This document shows, one piece after another, positions 10,601 to 17,390 of a stretch of DNA of 42,950 bases. The position numbers and the translations under genes were made by a program. The first letter of the stretch is position 1; each line of letters opens with the position of its first letter. This stretch comes from Enterobacter sp. (GTDB lineage: Bacteria; Pseudomonadota; Gammaproteobacteria; Enterobacterales; Enterobacteriaceae): positions 1 to 42,950 of the forward strand of contig JALCNW010000036.1 of the NCBI GenBank assembly GCA_022649305.1, given 5' to 3'. The notes beneath the pieces were generated by a model, which made no database searches, had not been told where the DNA came from, and was given only the letters and a program-made list of their open reading frames with translations.

Positions 10601-11153
10601 CGCGAAGAACGCCCTGCGCCAGAGCCTGGCTGAACTGAGTGATAACAGAACTTGCCTCCTGAGTGTTAGCCCCCGAAAGTTTTAGGCCCGTTGAAACGGC
10701 CTCGGTAATTTTCAGAACTTCATCAGAGCTATACCCGTATTCGCGCATTGAAGCAGCTGCGCGTGAAAAAAGGTTTGCGTTATCTGAAAACGCCGTGCCG
10801 GTTCTCTGGCTGATTTCCATTAACTGATGCTGAGAGGCAGCAAAATCATCTGCAGAAGATGATGCCTGCTTAAGACGAGCGTTTACCGAATTCCACTCAT
10901 CAGCAATCTGCACAATCTTACCAGTTGCAAAAGCCGCCGTAGCAGCGGTTGCGGCCCTTCCAGCAGATGCAAATCCGGTAGTCAGATCAGATAGTGCCCT
11001 TTCGCTCTCTCTGGCAGCAGCAGCGGCCTGTCGGCCACCATTTTGCATGGTGCGGTAATAATCCTGCCCCATTCGTGAGGCACGTGAAATCTCTGTCTGG
11101 AAAGATTGAGAATTGGCGGAGATTTTGATTATTAACTCACGTAAGGTTGCCAT
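7662..11153 (-). CDS. H: Tail tape measure protein H
   Basis: This 1,163-residue protein is the tape measure, which sets tail length and passes into the tail tube. The N-terminal 270 residues carry the conserved tape-measure region (MATLRELIIKISANSQSFQTEISR ... GEEFNAVNEAGDRV). A long Ala/Gln/Lys/Arg-rich helical stretch follows at about 330-460, with a hydrophobic helix near 475-505. A second heptad-rich region runs to about 920, and a conserved lambda-H-type end follows (FGEAGPEAIMPLTRAADG). Lambda H is 853 residues, so tail length is expected to exceed lambda's in proportion. That is an inference. A ribosome site (TGGAG) precedes the ATG. Confidence 0.95.
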   Translation of the reverse strand: MATLRELIIKISANSQSFQTEISRASRMGQDYYRTMQNGGRQAAAAARESERALSDLTTGFASAGRAATAATAAFATGKIVQIADEWNSVNARLKQASSSADDFAASQHQLMEISQRTGTAFSDNANLFSRAAASMREYGYSSDEVLKITEAVSTGLKLSGANTQEASSVITQFSQALAQGVLRGEEFNAVNEAGDRVIRALAAGMGVARKDLKSMADQGQLTIDKVVPALMSQLGALQGEFANMPQTVSGSLQKVTNSFMAWVGGVNQATGATDALSGGLDSVAQTLDSFTSSAVSGALSDVADNMSTITTVAGALVGVGLARYLSGVVTSATSATGALISAAKSEVALTVAQDKAAQSAVAASRAEVYRAQQAVQRSRSADVQAAQQEKIAAAEAKVTAAQARLTTALASGSATEKVRARTALERAQAGLVAAKNADTQAIAERRLATAEAARDRNLANRVSTQSNLNSVTSVGTRLMSGALGLIGGVPGLVMLGAGAWYAVYQNQEQARRSALEYASTIDEVSKKSRAMSLPEASDNAEKTRAALNEQNRLINVQKSKIESLKEQIAGYQSVISNPGPTTSGGFMINHLTSLDTVTRGLATATEQLSSEQERLAQMQEKSASIQQVLEGLEHRRVTLIREEAANQNRAYQSLLLMNGQHDEFNRLLGLGNQLLMARQGLANVPLRLPQTDLDKKQTDALEKSRRDLELSRLKGEAKEHLRLSYAADDLGLTSAPQFQTGRQELINNGLAEWRNNEANKPKAKGGKTEGEKTEDVYKRLIKQQKEQIALQGQNTELAKVKYQVSQGELASLTEAQKKTVLQNAALIDQVKLHEQLRNYEANLADSNASARAANEAQLLGYGQGTRFRERLQEQFNLRKEFEQKNTDLLRQRQAGEIDETFYQQGLALNKRYLEERLRDQEGYYVASDAQRDDWMTGLSEGYANWVDEATDYSSMAADGMKQAMGGAVTTITDMLNGNVDSWKDWGVSVLKIIQNVLVNMAVANGVSSIGSLFSFGASSAATASSGTAIQNAGANFTFNAKGNVYDSPSLSAYSNGVFQTPQLFAFAKGAGVFGEAGPEAIMPLTRAADGSLGVRAVGTPQVSGGVPSVNFGDINIQGGNPQAASQGTAGAAGRQLKDAITGVINEQASMPGSPLWRLIKGV

Positions 11154-11171
11154 TTTTTCAAACTCCAGACG

Positions 11172-11194
11172 TAAAAAAACCGCCGAAGCGGTTT
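11172..11194 (-). terminator. Rho-independent terminator closing the 11,199-11,534 gene
   Basis: On the minus strand a 7-bp stem (AAACCGC/GCGGTTT) with loop TTCG runs straight into a T tract. It lies 5 nt past the stop of the small zinc-ribbon gene and before the tape-measure gene, so the insert has its own terminator. Confidence 0.75.
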
Positions 11195-11198
11195 AGGT

Positions 11199-11534
11199 TT
11201 ATTGTTTCCAGACTTTGTTCCTGGCCTCTTCGAGGTATTCTTCATCAGTCTTGGACGGTGGTGATTCACTTGCAAGATCGCTACCACAGTGTTTGCACTT
11301 AATAGCTTCGCGTTTGATTAATTCAGCGCAGAATGGACACTTCTTCATGCCATCGTTTTCGATTAAATCTTTTTCTTCAGCTGCAACATCTTTCTTAATT
11401 ACCAAAGAGTGCACAAAGGCAATAATAAAGAGAAATGCACCATAAACCCACCAAGCAAAGAAAGAGCGGCCTTTGCTATGAGCAATTAGGGCTGGAATTA
11501 AGCCTATTACAATTGAAACAAGTAAAATTTCCAT
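11199..11534 (-). CDS. Small membrane protein with zinc ribbon (probable moron)
   Basis: This 111-residue protein has two hydrophobic segments at about 2-19 and 26-46 (ILLVSIVIGLIPALIA and FAWWVYGAFLFIIAFV). A charged linker and a C-terminal zinc ribbon follow (CPFCAELIKREAIKCKHCG, two CxxC pairs at about 66-84), so the ribbon probably faces the cytoplasm. GGGGATA precedes the ATG. It lies between the G/T chaperone genes and the tape measure, where lambda has nothing, and it has its own terminator. That is the classic layout of a moron. No tail role is visible; superinfection exclusion or envelope change would be guesses. The gene is real; its function is unknown. Confidence 0.8.
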   Translation of the reverse strand: MEILLVSIVIGLIPALIAHSKGRSFFAWWVYGAFLFIIAFVHSLVIKKDVAAEEKDLIENDGMKKCPFCAELIKREAIKCKHCGSDLASESPPSKTDEEYLEEARNKVWKQ

Positions 11535-11589
11535 TTTTTATCCCCAGAATCATTAGTAGCTAAAATCCTAATATTTTCTGTGGAAAAAG

Positions 11590-11868
11590 TCACTGGGTCG
11601 CAGCGGTAAGTGCAACCTCAAGCCCAGCAAACGGGTCCTTCGGTGCTGATTGCTCGTCACCACCCCAGCGCAGGATCGCATCGTCCAGCGGTACTTTTGC
11701 CCCCTGTGAACCGTAGATGGCAGAGGCGATCTGGGCGGCCTGAATGTCGCCACGGATATCGCCAACCGGACTTTGCCTGTCGTACTCAATCCACATCAGA
11801 AGCTCGCTTGCCGTCATATTCTGCCGAAGCTCTGAGAGCGTGCGCCCCATCCGGAGCGCAAGCGACAT
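11590..11868 (-). CDS. T: Tail assembly chaperone T segment, probably made as a G-T frameshift fusion
   Basis: The 92 codons from 11868 encode the conserved T region (MSLALRMGRTLSEL, MTASELLMWIEYDR, DIQAAQIASAIYG), known as a DUF4035-type domain. In lambda this domain is made only by a -1 slip near the end of G. Here T is in the -1 frame relative to G. Its frame stays open upstream through the end of G, reading TPGVKFL before the Met, and the first ATG has no ribosome site. These facts point to fusion rather than separate initiation. The fused tail recruits the tail tube protein and tape measure in lambda. The slip site itself is not certain. Confidence 0.85.
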   Translation of the reverse strand: MSLALRMGRTLSELRQNMTASELLMWIEYDRQSPVGDIRGDIQAAQIASAIYGSQGAKVPLDDAILRWGGDEQSAPKDPFAGLEVALTAATQ

Positions 11869-11876
11869 CAGAAACT

Positions 11877-12260
11877 TTACGCCGGGGGTTGAGACTTTTC
11901 CCGCGCTTCGTCCGCGTTATTGATCAGGTCAAGCGCCTGTTTGAGAAGGCGTGAATGGACGGGGCCGTAGATTTCACGTACCTGCTCTTCTTCGTCTACG
12001 CTGAATACCGGTTGCTTATCGGTGTCACACAGAACGTCAATGAAGAGCACCACGTCAGCGCAAAGATTACGGTGTGCCTTTTCCGATACCGACACATTTT
12101 CATCATCAGTACCCGCTTTCACCACCTCCTGCCAGCGCAGCCAGGCTTCACCAGACGGCTCACGCAGAACCACTTTGACGCCTTCCCACTCAGGAACGGC
12201 GACCGTCTTATGACGGAAACCCGACATCTTAGCCAGGGCGAGATTTTTAATATTCTTCAT
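11877..12260 (-). CDS. G: Tail assembly chaperone G
   Basis: This 127-residue protein sits between the tail tube gene and T, as lambda G does. It reads MKNIKNLALAKMSGFRHKTVAVPEWEG and then a helical domain (SGEAWLRWQEVV ... VLFIDVLCD), matching phage tail assembly chaperones. Near its 3' end, 11883-11889 reads ACCCCCG and 11895-11902 reads GGGAAAAG on the minus strand. Either could let ribosomes slip -1 into T before the stop. G alone and G-T together coat the tape measure in lambda before tube polymerisation. The gap to the upstream tail tube gene is 8 nt. Confidence 0.88.
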   Translation of the reverse strand: MKNIKNLALAKMSGFRHKTVAVPEWEGVKVVLREPSGEAWLRWQEVVKAGTDDENVSVSEKAHRNLCADVVLFIDVLCDTDKQPVFSVDEEEQVREIYGPVHSRLLKQALDLINNADEAREKSQPPA

Positions 12261-12268
12261 GCGACCTC

Positions 12269-12712
12269 TCAGGAGCCAGACTCGATATTTTCAGGCTTAC
12301 CTTTCAGACGCAGGGAGAACGTTGCCGCCACTACGCCGTTGGTACCTGAAGACCAGGTGTGCTGGCGGATTTCAGCCAGGAACTTAAAGCCCTTGCCGGA
12401 CGGGAAGATAACCTGGAAAGCGTAGGTCGTATCGTTGTCATACGCATCACGCAAGGCGTCCTGCGCCGGATTCTTGTAGAAGTTTCCGGACAGAGAGATT
12501 TCTGACGGAGAAGGCAGGCCGTTAATGTTCTCCTGCTCGGTCGAGCAAAGCGTTGTTACGTCGATATCCTGCTTCTGACCACCGGTGAACTGAATTTCTT
12601 TGATGGTGCAACTCAGATCGAGGAAGGTTGCGGTATCCATCGTTTCTTTGGTGGCTGGCGCAGAGGAAATAAGGATCTTCGTCAGCTGCGATTTTTCATA
12701 AAGTGCAGACAT
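12269..12712 (-). CDS. Major tail tube protein
   Basis: This 147-residue protein lies directly upstream of the tail chaperone genes, the usual place for the tube protein. A strong ribosome site (AGGAGACAGCT) precedes the ATG. The sequence has many beta-strand stretches (SEISLSGNFYKNPAQDAL, TTYAFQVIFPSGKGFKF, VAATFSLRLKGKPE) and matches the phage tail tube fold of lambda V-like proteins, though it is shorter than lambda V (246 residues) and lacks the Ig-like C-terminal domain. It forms stacked hexameric rings around the tape measure. The strong ribosome site and the upstream terminator fit a highly expressed structural gene. Confidence 0.85.
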   Translation of the reverse strand: MSALYEKSQLTKILISSAPATKETMDTATFLDLSCTIKEIQFTGGQKQDIDVTTLCSTEQENINGLPSPSEISLSGNFYKNPAQDALRDAYDNDTTYAFQVIFPSGKGFKFLAEIRQHTWSSGTNGVVAATFSLRLKGKPENIESGS

Positions 12713-12731
12713 AGCTGTCTCCTGGTAAAAG

Positions 12732-12753
12732 AAAACCCGCCATTAAGCGGGTT
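12732..12753 (-). terminator. Stem-loop upstream of the tail tube gene
   Basis: On the minus strand a 7-bp stem (AACCCGC/GCGGGTT) with a 6-nt loop is followed by TTTTCTTTT. It lies between the tail terminator-like gene and the tube gene. Confidence 0.65.
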
Positions 12754-12771
12754 CGTTGGGTGAATGATTTA

Positions 12772-13119
12772 TCAAGGTGTAACTTTAAAATCCAGGGTGG
12801 CACGGTATAGCCGATAATATGGCTCGTATCCGGGGATTTTTACCACCTCTGTAGGGTTTAACGACTTAAGCGAAGCAAGCGCCAAATCTCTCAGAGATCG
12901 TGATTCAGTGATCGTTGTGGCATACACATCGACCTGAACGGAAACCCTGCTCTCTGCCTGGCCACACATCACGTCAGCGGAAACATCATCGACGATGGAA
13001 AAGATAATCCAGGGTGGAGTGACCGACGGTTTCCCGTCACTACCTAATGGCGCAACATAGGGATATACCCGTCCTTCTGCCAGGGGAGAAAGCAAGGCGT
13101 AGATATTATCTTCATTCAC
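12772..13119 (-). CDS. Tail terminator-like protein (DUF3168 type)
   Basis: This 115-residue protein has the DUF3168 pattern: MNEDNIYALLSPLAEGRVYPYVAP at the start, PPWIIFSIVDD in the middle, and a C-terminal strand YRLYRATLDFKVTP. Family members sit between the HK97-gp10-like protein and the tail tube gene, as here, and are thought to cap the tail tube like lambda U. It begins inside the end of the upstream gene (4-nt ATGA overlap). The ribosome site is weak, so translation is probably coupled. The family call is likely; the capping role is from position and known structures of relatives. Confidence 0.8.
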   Translation of the reverse strand: MNEDNIYALLSPLAEGRVYPYVAPLGSDGKPSVTPPWIIFSIVDDVSADVMCGQAESRVSVQVDVYATTITESRSLRDLALASLKSLNPTEVVKIPGYEPYYRLYRATLDFKVTP

Positions 13120-13565
13120 TTGCTCAATACCTCATCAATAGCCTGACTCATCCTGGCAATGGCGACGCTGGCGGCCTCTTCCTCGCGCGTATCGTAAGCG
13201 GGTCGCACAAACGGATGTGCAGGCATGTTCGCGGTGCCCATTTCTACGAATCGCCAGTAAAAGGCGTTTCTCGGGTTATTCGCCTTCATCGTGTTATCGC
13301 TGTTGCCGGTGCGCGGGTTAACGCCACGAATATGGACACCGGAAGAAATTTCCCCGCGACGGCGGCTTTTTTGGGTCACCACCACTACGTTTTTTTTCAG
13401 TTTCCCAGTACGTACCGGCGCACGCGCAATAACTTCTGCCTTAAGCACCTCAGCACCTGCGCGGGTAGCATCACGTAGAACCTTGTTGTTTTCAGCGCGG
13501 CTAAGCGCCTCCAGATCCTTTGCGATGTCATTTAACCCGGAAAAATCGAGGCTCGTCTCAATCAT
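13116..13565 (-). CDS. HK97 gp10-like neck/tail completion protein
   Basis: This 149-residue protein matches the HK97 gp10-like family of head-tail junction proteins. Features include MIETSLDFSGLNDIAKDLEAL at the start, the basic patch APVRTGKLKKNVVVV, and AFYWRFVEMGTANMPAHPFVRPA near the C-terminus, which is the signature segment. It overlaps the upstream head-closure gene as ATGA and the downstream DUF3168 gene by 4 nt, so the set is translated as a coupled block. It probably works at the connector or in tail completion; the exact position in the particle is not known from sequence. Confidence 0.87.
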   Translation of the reverse strand: MIETSLDFSGLNDIAKDLEALSRAENNKVLRDATRAGAEVLKAEVIARAPVRTGKLKKNVVVVTQKSRRRGEISSGVHIRGVNPRTGNSDNTMKANNPRNAFYWRFVEMGTANMPAHPFVRPAYDTREEEAASVAIARMSQAIDEVLSK

Positions 13566-13900
13566 TTTTCAGCTCCCGTTTTGCAAAGAATTTCCAGGCG
13601 AGTGCCGGTCGCATTTGCTACAGGAGGACCGATGATATTTAGCACCTGACCTTTATACGGGCCGCTGATCACTTCCAGACGAGAAGAGGCATTCAGCTCT
13701 GACCTGAAGCGCATCCAGACTCGAATGGTTGCCTGCGCCGTTTCCGCGCCGCCTGAAAGCTGCTCTCTGCCGCTGATCCCCTTTACCTCAGCCGGGACCG
13801 GGTTGCCACCAGTCCACGATTCAACCGGCTGACCAGATGGATCGCGCGAAGTCGTGAAGGTGAGAATTTTTACCCGGTGCCTGAATCGTCCAGGTTCCAT
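13562..13900 (-). CDS. Head closure / head-tail adaptor protein
   Basis: This 112-residue protein reads MEPGRFRHRVKILTFTTSRD, then GQPVESWTGGNPVPAEVKGISGREQLSGG, and a C-terminal strand set (SRLEVISGPYKGQVLNI). This is the pattern of the SPP1 gp16/HK97-type head closure family, a small beta barrel that plugs the connector after packaging. The start codon overlaps the preceding stop as TGATG, with GAGGAGGGC as ribosome site inside the upstream gene. Position after the gp6-like connector supports the call. Confidence 0.87.
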   Translation of the reverse strand: MEPGRFRHRVKILTFTTSRDPSGQPVESWTGGNPVPAEVKGISGREQLSGGAETAQATIRVWMRFRSELNASSRLEVISGPYKGQVLNIIGPPVANATGTRLEILCKTGAEK

Positions 13901-14226
13901 CAGGAGCCCTCCTCAGGTTCAGATTTACCGCGCCAGTTGCGATGAATGAACATCATGCGTTCGGCGGATCTATTCTCATAAAGCTGGACTTCGCTTTGTG
14001 CGGTCCGGTGTTCAAACATGTCAGCAAAGACAAGAAGAACGGCGCCCTTAACGGCTGCTGGAATATCAGTGGCAATCTTCCATGCAGGTTCATCGCACCA
14101 GCGTATGCAGTAGTCAAAGGCGGCCTGCGCGTACAGCGTGACCAGCTCATCCCTGTCGTCTTCTTCAAACTCAATCTGCTGCTTAAACAGCTTGAGGCCA
14201 ATTACATCAAGAACATCTATCGCCAT
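13900..14226 (-). CDS. Head-tail connector protein (HK97 gp6 type)
   Basis: This 108-residue helical protein has the same length as HK97 gp6, and its sequence closely matches my memory of it (MAIDVLDVIGLKLFKQQIEFEEDDRDEL ... FADMFEHRTAQSEVQLYENRS). HK97 gp6 forms a ring under the portal to which the closure protein and tail attach. The gene follows the major capsid gene, separated by a GC-rich stem-loop that runs to within about 10 bases of the start. There is no strong ribosome site, so expression should be much lower than for the capsid. Confidence 0.92.
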   Translation of the reverse strand: MAIDVLDVIGLKLFKQQIEFEEDDRDELVTLYAQAAFDYCIRWCDEPAWKIATDIPAAVKGAVLLVFADMFEHRTAQSEVQLYENRSAERMMFIHRNWRGKSEPEEGS

Positions 14227-14231
14227 ACGTT

Positions 14232-14253
14232 AAAAGGGCGGGTCACCCCGCCC
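14232..14253 (-). terminator. GC-rich stem-loop after the major capsid gene
   Basis: On the minus strand GGGCGGG, loop GTGA and CCCGCCC form a 7-bp GC stem followed by TTTTAA. It lies between the capsid gene and the connector gene and probably attenuates transcription after the most abundant protein. Confidence 0.75.
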
Positions 14254-14259
14254 CCTCCA

Positions 14260-15417
14260 TCATGAGCCAGAAGAGAAGGTGCCCTTGATGATTGCCGTTG
14301 GGCGATAGTGCGCCAGCGCCAGGCGTTCTTCACACAGGATGGTCAGCATGTTTTTCACGAAGTTGTCGCGGTCTTCACGGCTAACTTCCACGGTGGCATC
14401 CATGCGATCCCAGACCTGAGACGCCATGTCGAAGCCACCAACAGTGAACGTACCAGCAGCCTGCGCTTGGGTTGGAACTACTGGCAAGCCCCACATAATA
14501 TTGCTTGCGAACGCCTGCGGCCCGCCAAAGAGATAGCGACCTTCGTTATCCTTCAGCAGTGCGATGTTGTGCCAGTCACGCGGGTTAAGGACGATACCCG
14601 ATGCACTGAACTCGGATTCTGTAACCTGGTAGATGGCATGAGCGATGATATCTGCACGGGTATCGCCGGCGACGTTTAATGCAGTGTCATAGGCCGTTGC
14701 TACTTTGTTCAGGCCTTCCAGGTCATCCCCGGTTCCATCGCCGTTCAGCAACTGACCTTCTTCCTTCAGCGCCAGGCCGTACATGAGGCGGTTGTTGACG
14801 TATGACTGCAGCATTGGCGCATCGTCCATAACCTGACGTGACGCTTGCACCCAGTGGGCGATAGTCTTCACGTTCGCGGTCTGCTTGCTGAATGTAATAT
14901 CCGATTCAGGCTTCAGCGCCTTCTCGGCCACCACGTCGGCGTTATTGGTAAACACCTCTTCACGGACGTATTCCAGGGAGTTACTGGAAATACGGCCTTG
15001 CGCCAACAGGTCACGAATAGTCAGGCGGCGCAGGCCAGGCATGATAATACCCGGTACCTGCATCGGCTGGATCAGGCTGCCAGCAGATGCAGCGTCACTA
15101 CCCAGTGATTTGTTGAAGGTCTTCGCATCGAAGCTGCCCTTACTGCCGTTCCAGGACTTCTGCAGCTCATCAGCCGCACGCTCAGAGAAGGATTTCTTCT
15201 CACCGGGATTTTCGGCACCAGAGGCCCATTTCTGCTCCAGATCGAACAGGCGGGTGCCGGATTTCTGCAGCTCTTCGTTTACCTTCGCCAGGTCATCCTG
15301 CAGCTGCTTTGAAACTTTACCGGTGCTTTCGATTTCTGCTTTCTGCGCATCGAAAAGCTGGGTCATTTTTGACTGTGATTCTTCGATGGCTTTTTGAATG
15401 AGAGCGAGTTCAGACAT
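14260..15417 (-). CDS. Major capsid protein, HK97 gp5 type, crosslinking
   Basis: The 385-residue length equals HK97 gp5, and the sequence closely matches it throughout. Residues 2-103 form the scaffolding delta domain. K103-S104 (FNKSLGSD) is the protease cleavage point, so the mature protein starts at S104. The chainmail residues are all present: K169 (EKALKPE), N356 (FVKNML) and the catalytic E363 (LCEERL). Mature capsids should therefore crosslink covalently without added cement protein. It lies directly after the protease gene, with a stem-loop terminator behind it. Confidence is very high. Confidence 0.98.
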   Translation of the reverse strand: MSELALIQKAIEESQSKMTQLFDAQKAEIESTGKVSKQLQDDLAKVNEELQKSGTRLFDLEQKWASGAENPGEKKSFSERAADELQKSWNGSKGSFDAKTFNKSLGSDAASAGSLIQPMQVPGIIMPGLRRLTIRDLLAQGRISSNSLEYVREEVFTNNADVVAEKALKPESDITFSKQTANVKTIAHWVQASRQVMDDAPMLQSYVNNRLMYGLALKEEGQLLNGDGTGDDLEGLNKVATAYDTALNVAGDTRADIIAHAIYQVTESEFSASGIVLNPRDWHNIALLKDNEGRYLFGGPQAFASNIMWGLPVVPTQAQAAGTFTVGGFDMASQVWDRMDATVEVSREDRDNFVKNMLTILCEERLALAHYRPTAIIKGTFSSGS

Positions 15418-15419
15418 AA

Positions 15420-16097
15420 TTAATTACCTAAATTAGAAGGGAAAGATTTGATGCTCTGAAGCAGAGCGTTGATTTGTGCTTCGTTTCCGTCGCCCTCGGA
15501 CTCGCTCCGAATCGCTGACTTAAAGCGGGCTATTAGCCCAACAGCCTGTGATTTGGTGAGGCCGACTGAATCCCTCAGCCAGTTCTCCACATCACGGATC
15601 GTTTCAATGCCGTCGACACTTTTCATGGCTGCAATGCCAGCCTGTTCGTTGGCCGGGAATGTACAGACGCTGATTTCGCGCAGGGCCTGGATATTCTTAA
15701 AAATGCGACCGGTGGGAATGATGGTGTAATCGTCTTTAGTAACCGAAAATCCAACCGACATCCCCTCAACCGTACCGTGCTGCATTGCCGCTTTCAGATC
15801 GGTGGCGCCACTATGTCCTGACGTCAGTTGACCGCGTACATACAGGCCTTTTTCGTCTTCGGACAGGCTGTCCCATTTACCAACCGGTAGCTCCCACGTC
15901 TTGTGGTTAAAAAACATCGCCACTTTGCGGGTCTGGTTAGCCAGCGCATTTTTAAATGCTCCGGGCAGAATGATGTCGCCATCAGAATCGGTGTTATTGA
16001 AGACAGAGGCATAACCTTCAAAAATGCCCTGCTTCCCGTCACCGGTGAACTTGATTTCTGTCTCATCGAAGGACAGTGTTTTTACGATCTCAGGCAT
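15420..16097 (-). CDS. Prohead maturation protease (HK97 gp4 type)
   Basis: This protein is 225 residues from the ATG at 16097, exactly the length of HK97 gp4. A start four codons upstream lacks a ribosome site, whereas GGGGG precedes 16097. The family is a herpes-type serine protease that cuts the capsid delta domain and then itself. Visible are H65 in FFNHKTWELP and the serine of EGMSVGFSV (residue 114), typical of the S78/U35 group. It is encoded between portal and capsid, with a terminator-like stem-loop overlapping the end of the portal gene, so it should be made in small amounts. Confidence 0.95.
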   Translation of the reverse strand: MPEIVKTLSFDETEIKFTGDGKQGIFEGYASVFNNTDSDGDIILPGAFKNALANQTRKVAMFFNHKTWELPVGKWDSLSEDEKGLYVRGQLTSGHSGATDLKAAMQHGTVEGMSVGFSVTKDDYTIIPTGRIFKNIQALREISVCTFPANEQAGIAAMKSVDGIETIRDVENWLRDSVGLTKSQAVGLIARFKSAIRSESEGDGNEAQINALLQSIKSFPSNLGN

Positions 16098-16110
16098 TAC
16101 GGCCCCCATA

Positions 16111-16138
16111 AAAAATTAAGCCCCGTCATTGCGGGGCT
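16111..16138 (-). terminator. Stem-loop at the portal-protease junction
   Basis: On the minus strand a 7-bp stem (AGCCCCG/CGGGGCT) is followed by TAATTTTTT. It overlaps the last codons of the portal gene and lies just before the protease start, so it may limit protease expression. Confidence 0.65.
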
Positions 16139-17390
16139 CTTTGTTGGTTCCTAAATCGGTGATCGGCACGTACTGCGACTGGCGCATTGCCACATCCCCA
16201 CCCGGTAATGGCGGCAAGTTGTCTGTTCTGCGCATCTCGTTGATGGTGCGAAGACCTGCCTCGCCCATTGCCTTCATAAAGGCTGCGCGGGAGGCAGAAT
16301 CACCGCGTAACAGGCCATCAAGGTTATGCTCAGCATGATATCTGCCCACATCAGAGGCGGGGATCAACCATCGCTGGATGCTGTTTTCCCAGCGTGAGAT
16401 ATAGGGCTGCAGGGTGTACTGTAGAAATCCTAAATTTTGTTGTTCGATGCCTGAACCCCAGCTAGTTGACTTCTCAACATCGCCAACGAGATGAGGTGGA
16501 ACGCCGAAGAATCGCGCTATCTCACTAACCTGGAATTTTCGGGCCGCCATCATTTCGGCATCCTGTGGCGTCACACCAATTGCGGATGTCGTAAACCCCG
16601 CCTCCAGAATCCAGAGTCTTTTTTTAACCGGACCGCCAGCAATCTCTTTAAAGTTCTCTTCGAGCTGGTCGCGCTGAGGTTCAGTCAGGACTTTTTCACC
16701 GGTTGAGAGAATTTGCGGAGACTTAGCGCCATTCGCGTAGAAATCACGTTGCTGATCTTCCATAGCCACTGCTACACCTGCCGACTTGCAGGCAAAAGCA
16801 ATCGGAGACAGACCCACAAGCCCGGTAAAGCCAAAGCCTTTTAGGTGGAATATTTCTTTCTGGGTAAAGTCTGCGTATTCGGTATCTCGCTTGTATCGAT
16901 AAACCACCTTTCTACCGACAAGTTTCACATCCATGTTTGCTGACTGAAGCGGTAGAAGGCTGATCACGTCTCCAGCGGAGTTACGGTCCACCAGTGCATA
17001 GGCATTCCCGTAAAAACACAGCTGGAATGTCATGGCCTCCCTAAATTCCTGGGCTGTCATGTACTGATTAGGTGAGTAACGCAACAAGCGAGCCAGCGGG
17101 TTACTCAGGTCAACCTTACTTCTGTTATTGCTTTTATCAGTTTCAAAAACATCCAGAGGGAGGCATGCTGTTAACGTAGAGATCAGGCTCACGCAGCGCC
17201 ACACCGTTGAAATTTGCAGGATTCGCTCATCATTTACTGATGAATCGCCCAGGTGTCCGTGAGCCGAAACAGGCCCAGTCTGTGATCCCTGGTTTGGGGT
17301 GACTAATCGTCCGCCGACAAACCAGGACTGCATCCTTGCCCACCAGCCATTGTTGGTTCGCAGGTCAATCGTGTATTTAGGTTCTTCCAT
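16116..17390 (-). CDS. Portal protein (HK97 gp3 type)
   Basis: This protein is 424 residues from the ATG at 17390, which overlaps the terminase stop as TGATG and equals the HK97 gp3 length. It opens with MEEPKYTIDLRTNNGWWAR. The core includes STVWRCVSLISTLTACLPLDV and the portal signature ARFFGVPPHLVGDVEKSTSWGSG at about 300, and it ends with TNKEPRNDGA. Twelve copies form the vertex ring through which DNA is packaged and the tail attaches. Sequence identity to HK97 looks very high, so this head module shares recent ancestry with it. Confidence 0.96.
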   Translation of the reverse strand: MEEPKYTIDLRTNNGWWARMQSWFVGGRLVTPNQGSQTGPVSAHGHLGDSSVNDERILQISTVWRCVSLISTLTACLPLDVFETDKSNNRSKVDLSNPLARLLRYSPNQYMTAQEFREAMTFQLCFYGNAYALVDRNSAGDVISLLPLQSANMDVKLVGRKVVYRYKRDTEYADFTQKEIFHLKGFGFTGLVGLSPIAFACKSAGVAVAMEDQQRDFYANGAKSPQILSTGEKVLTEPQRDQLEENFKEIAGGPVKKRLWILEAGFTTSAIGVTPQDAEMMAARKFQVSEIARFFGVPPHLVGDVEKSTSWGSGIEQQNLGFLQYTLQPYISRWENSIQRWLIPASDVGRYHAEHNLDGLLRGDSASRAAFMKAMGEAGLRTINEMRRTDNLPPLPGGDVAMRQSQYVPITDLGTNKEPRNDGA

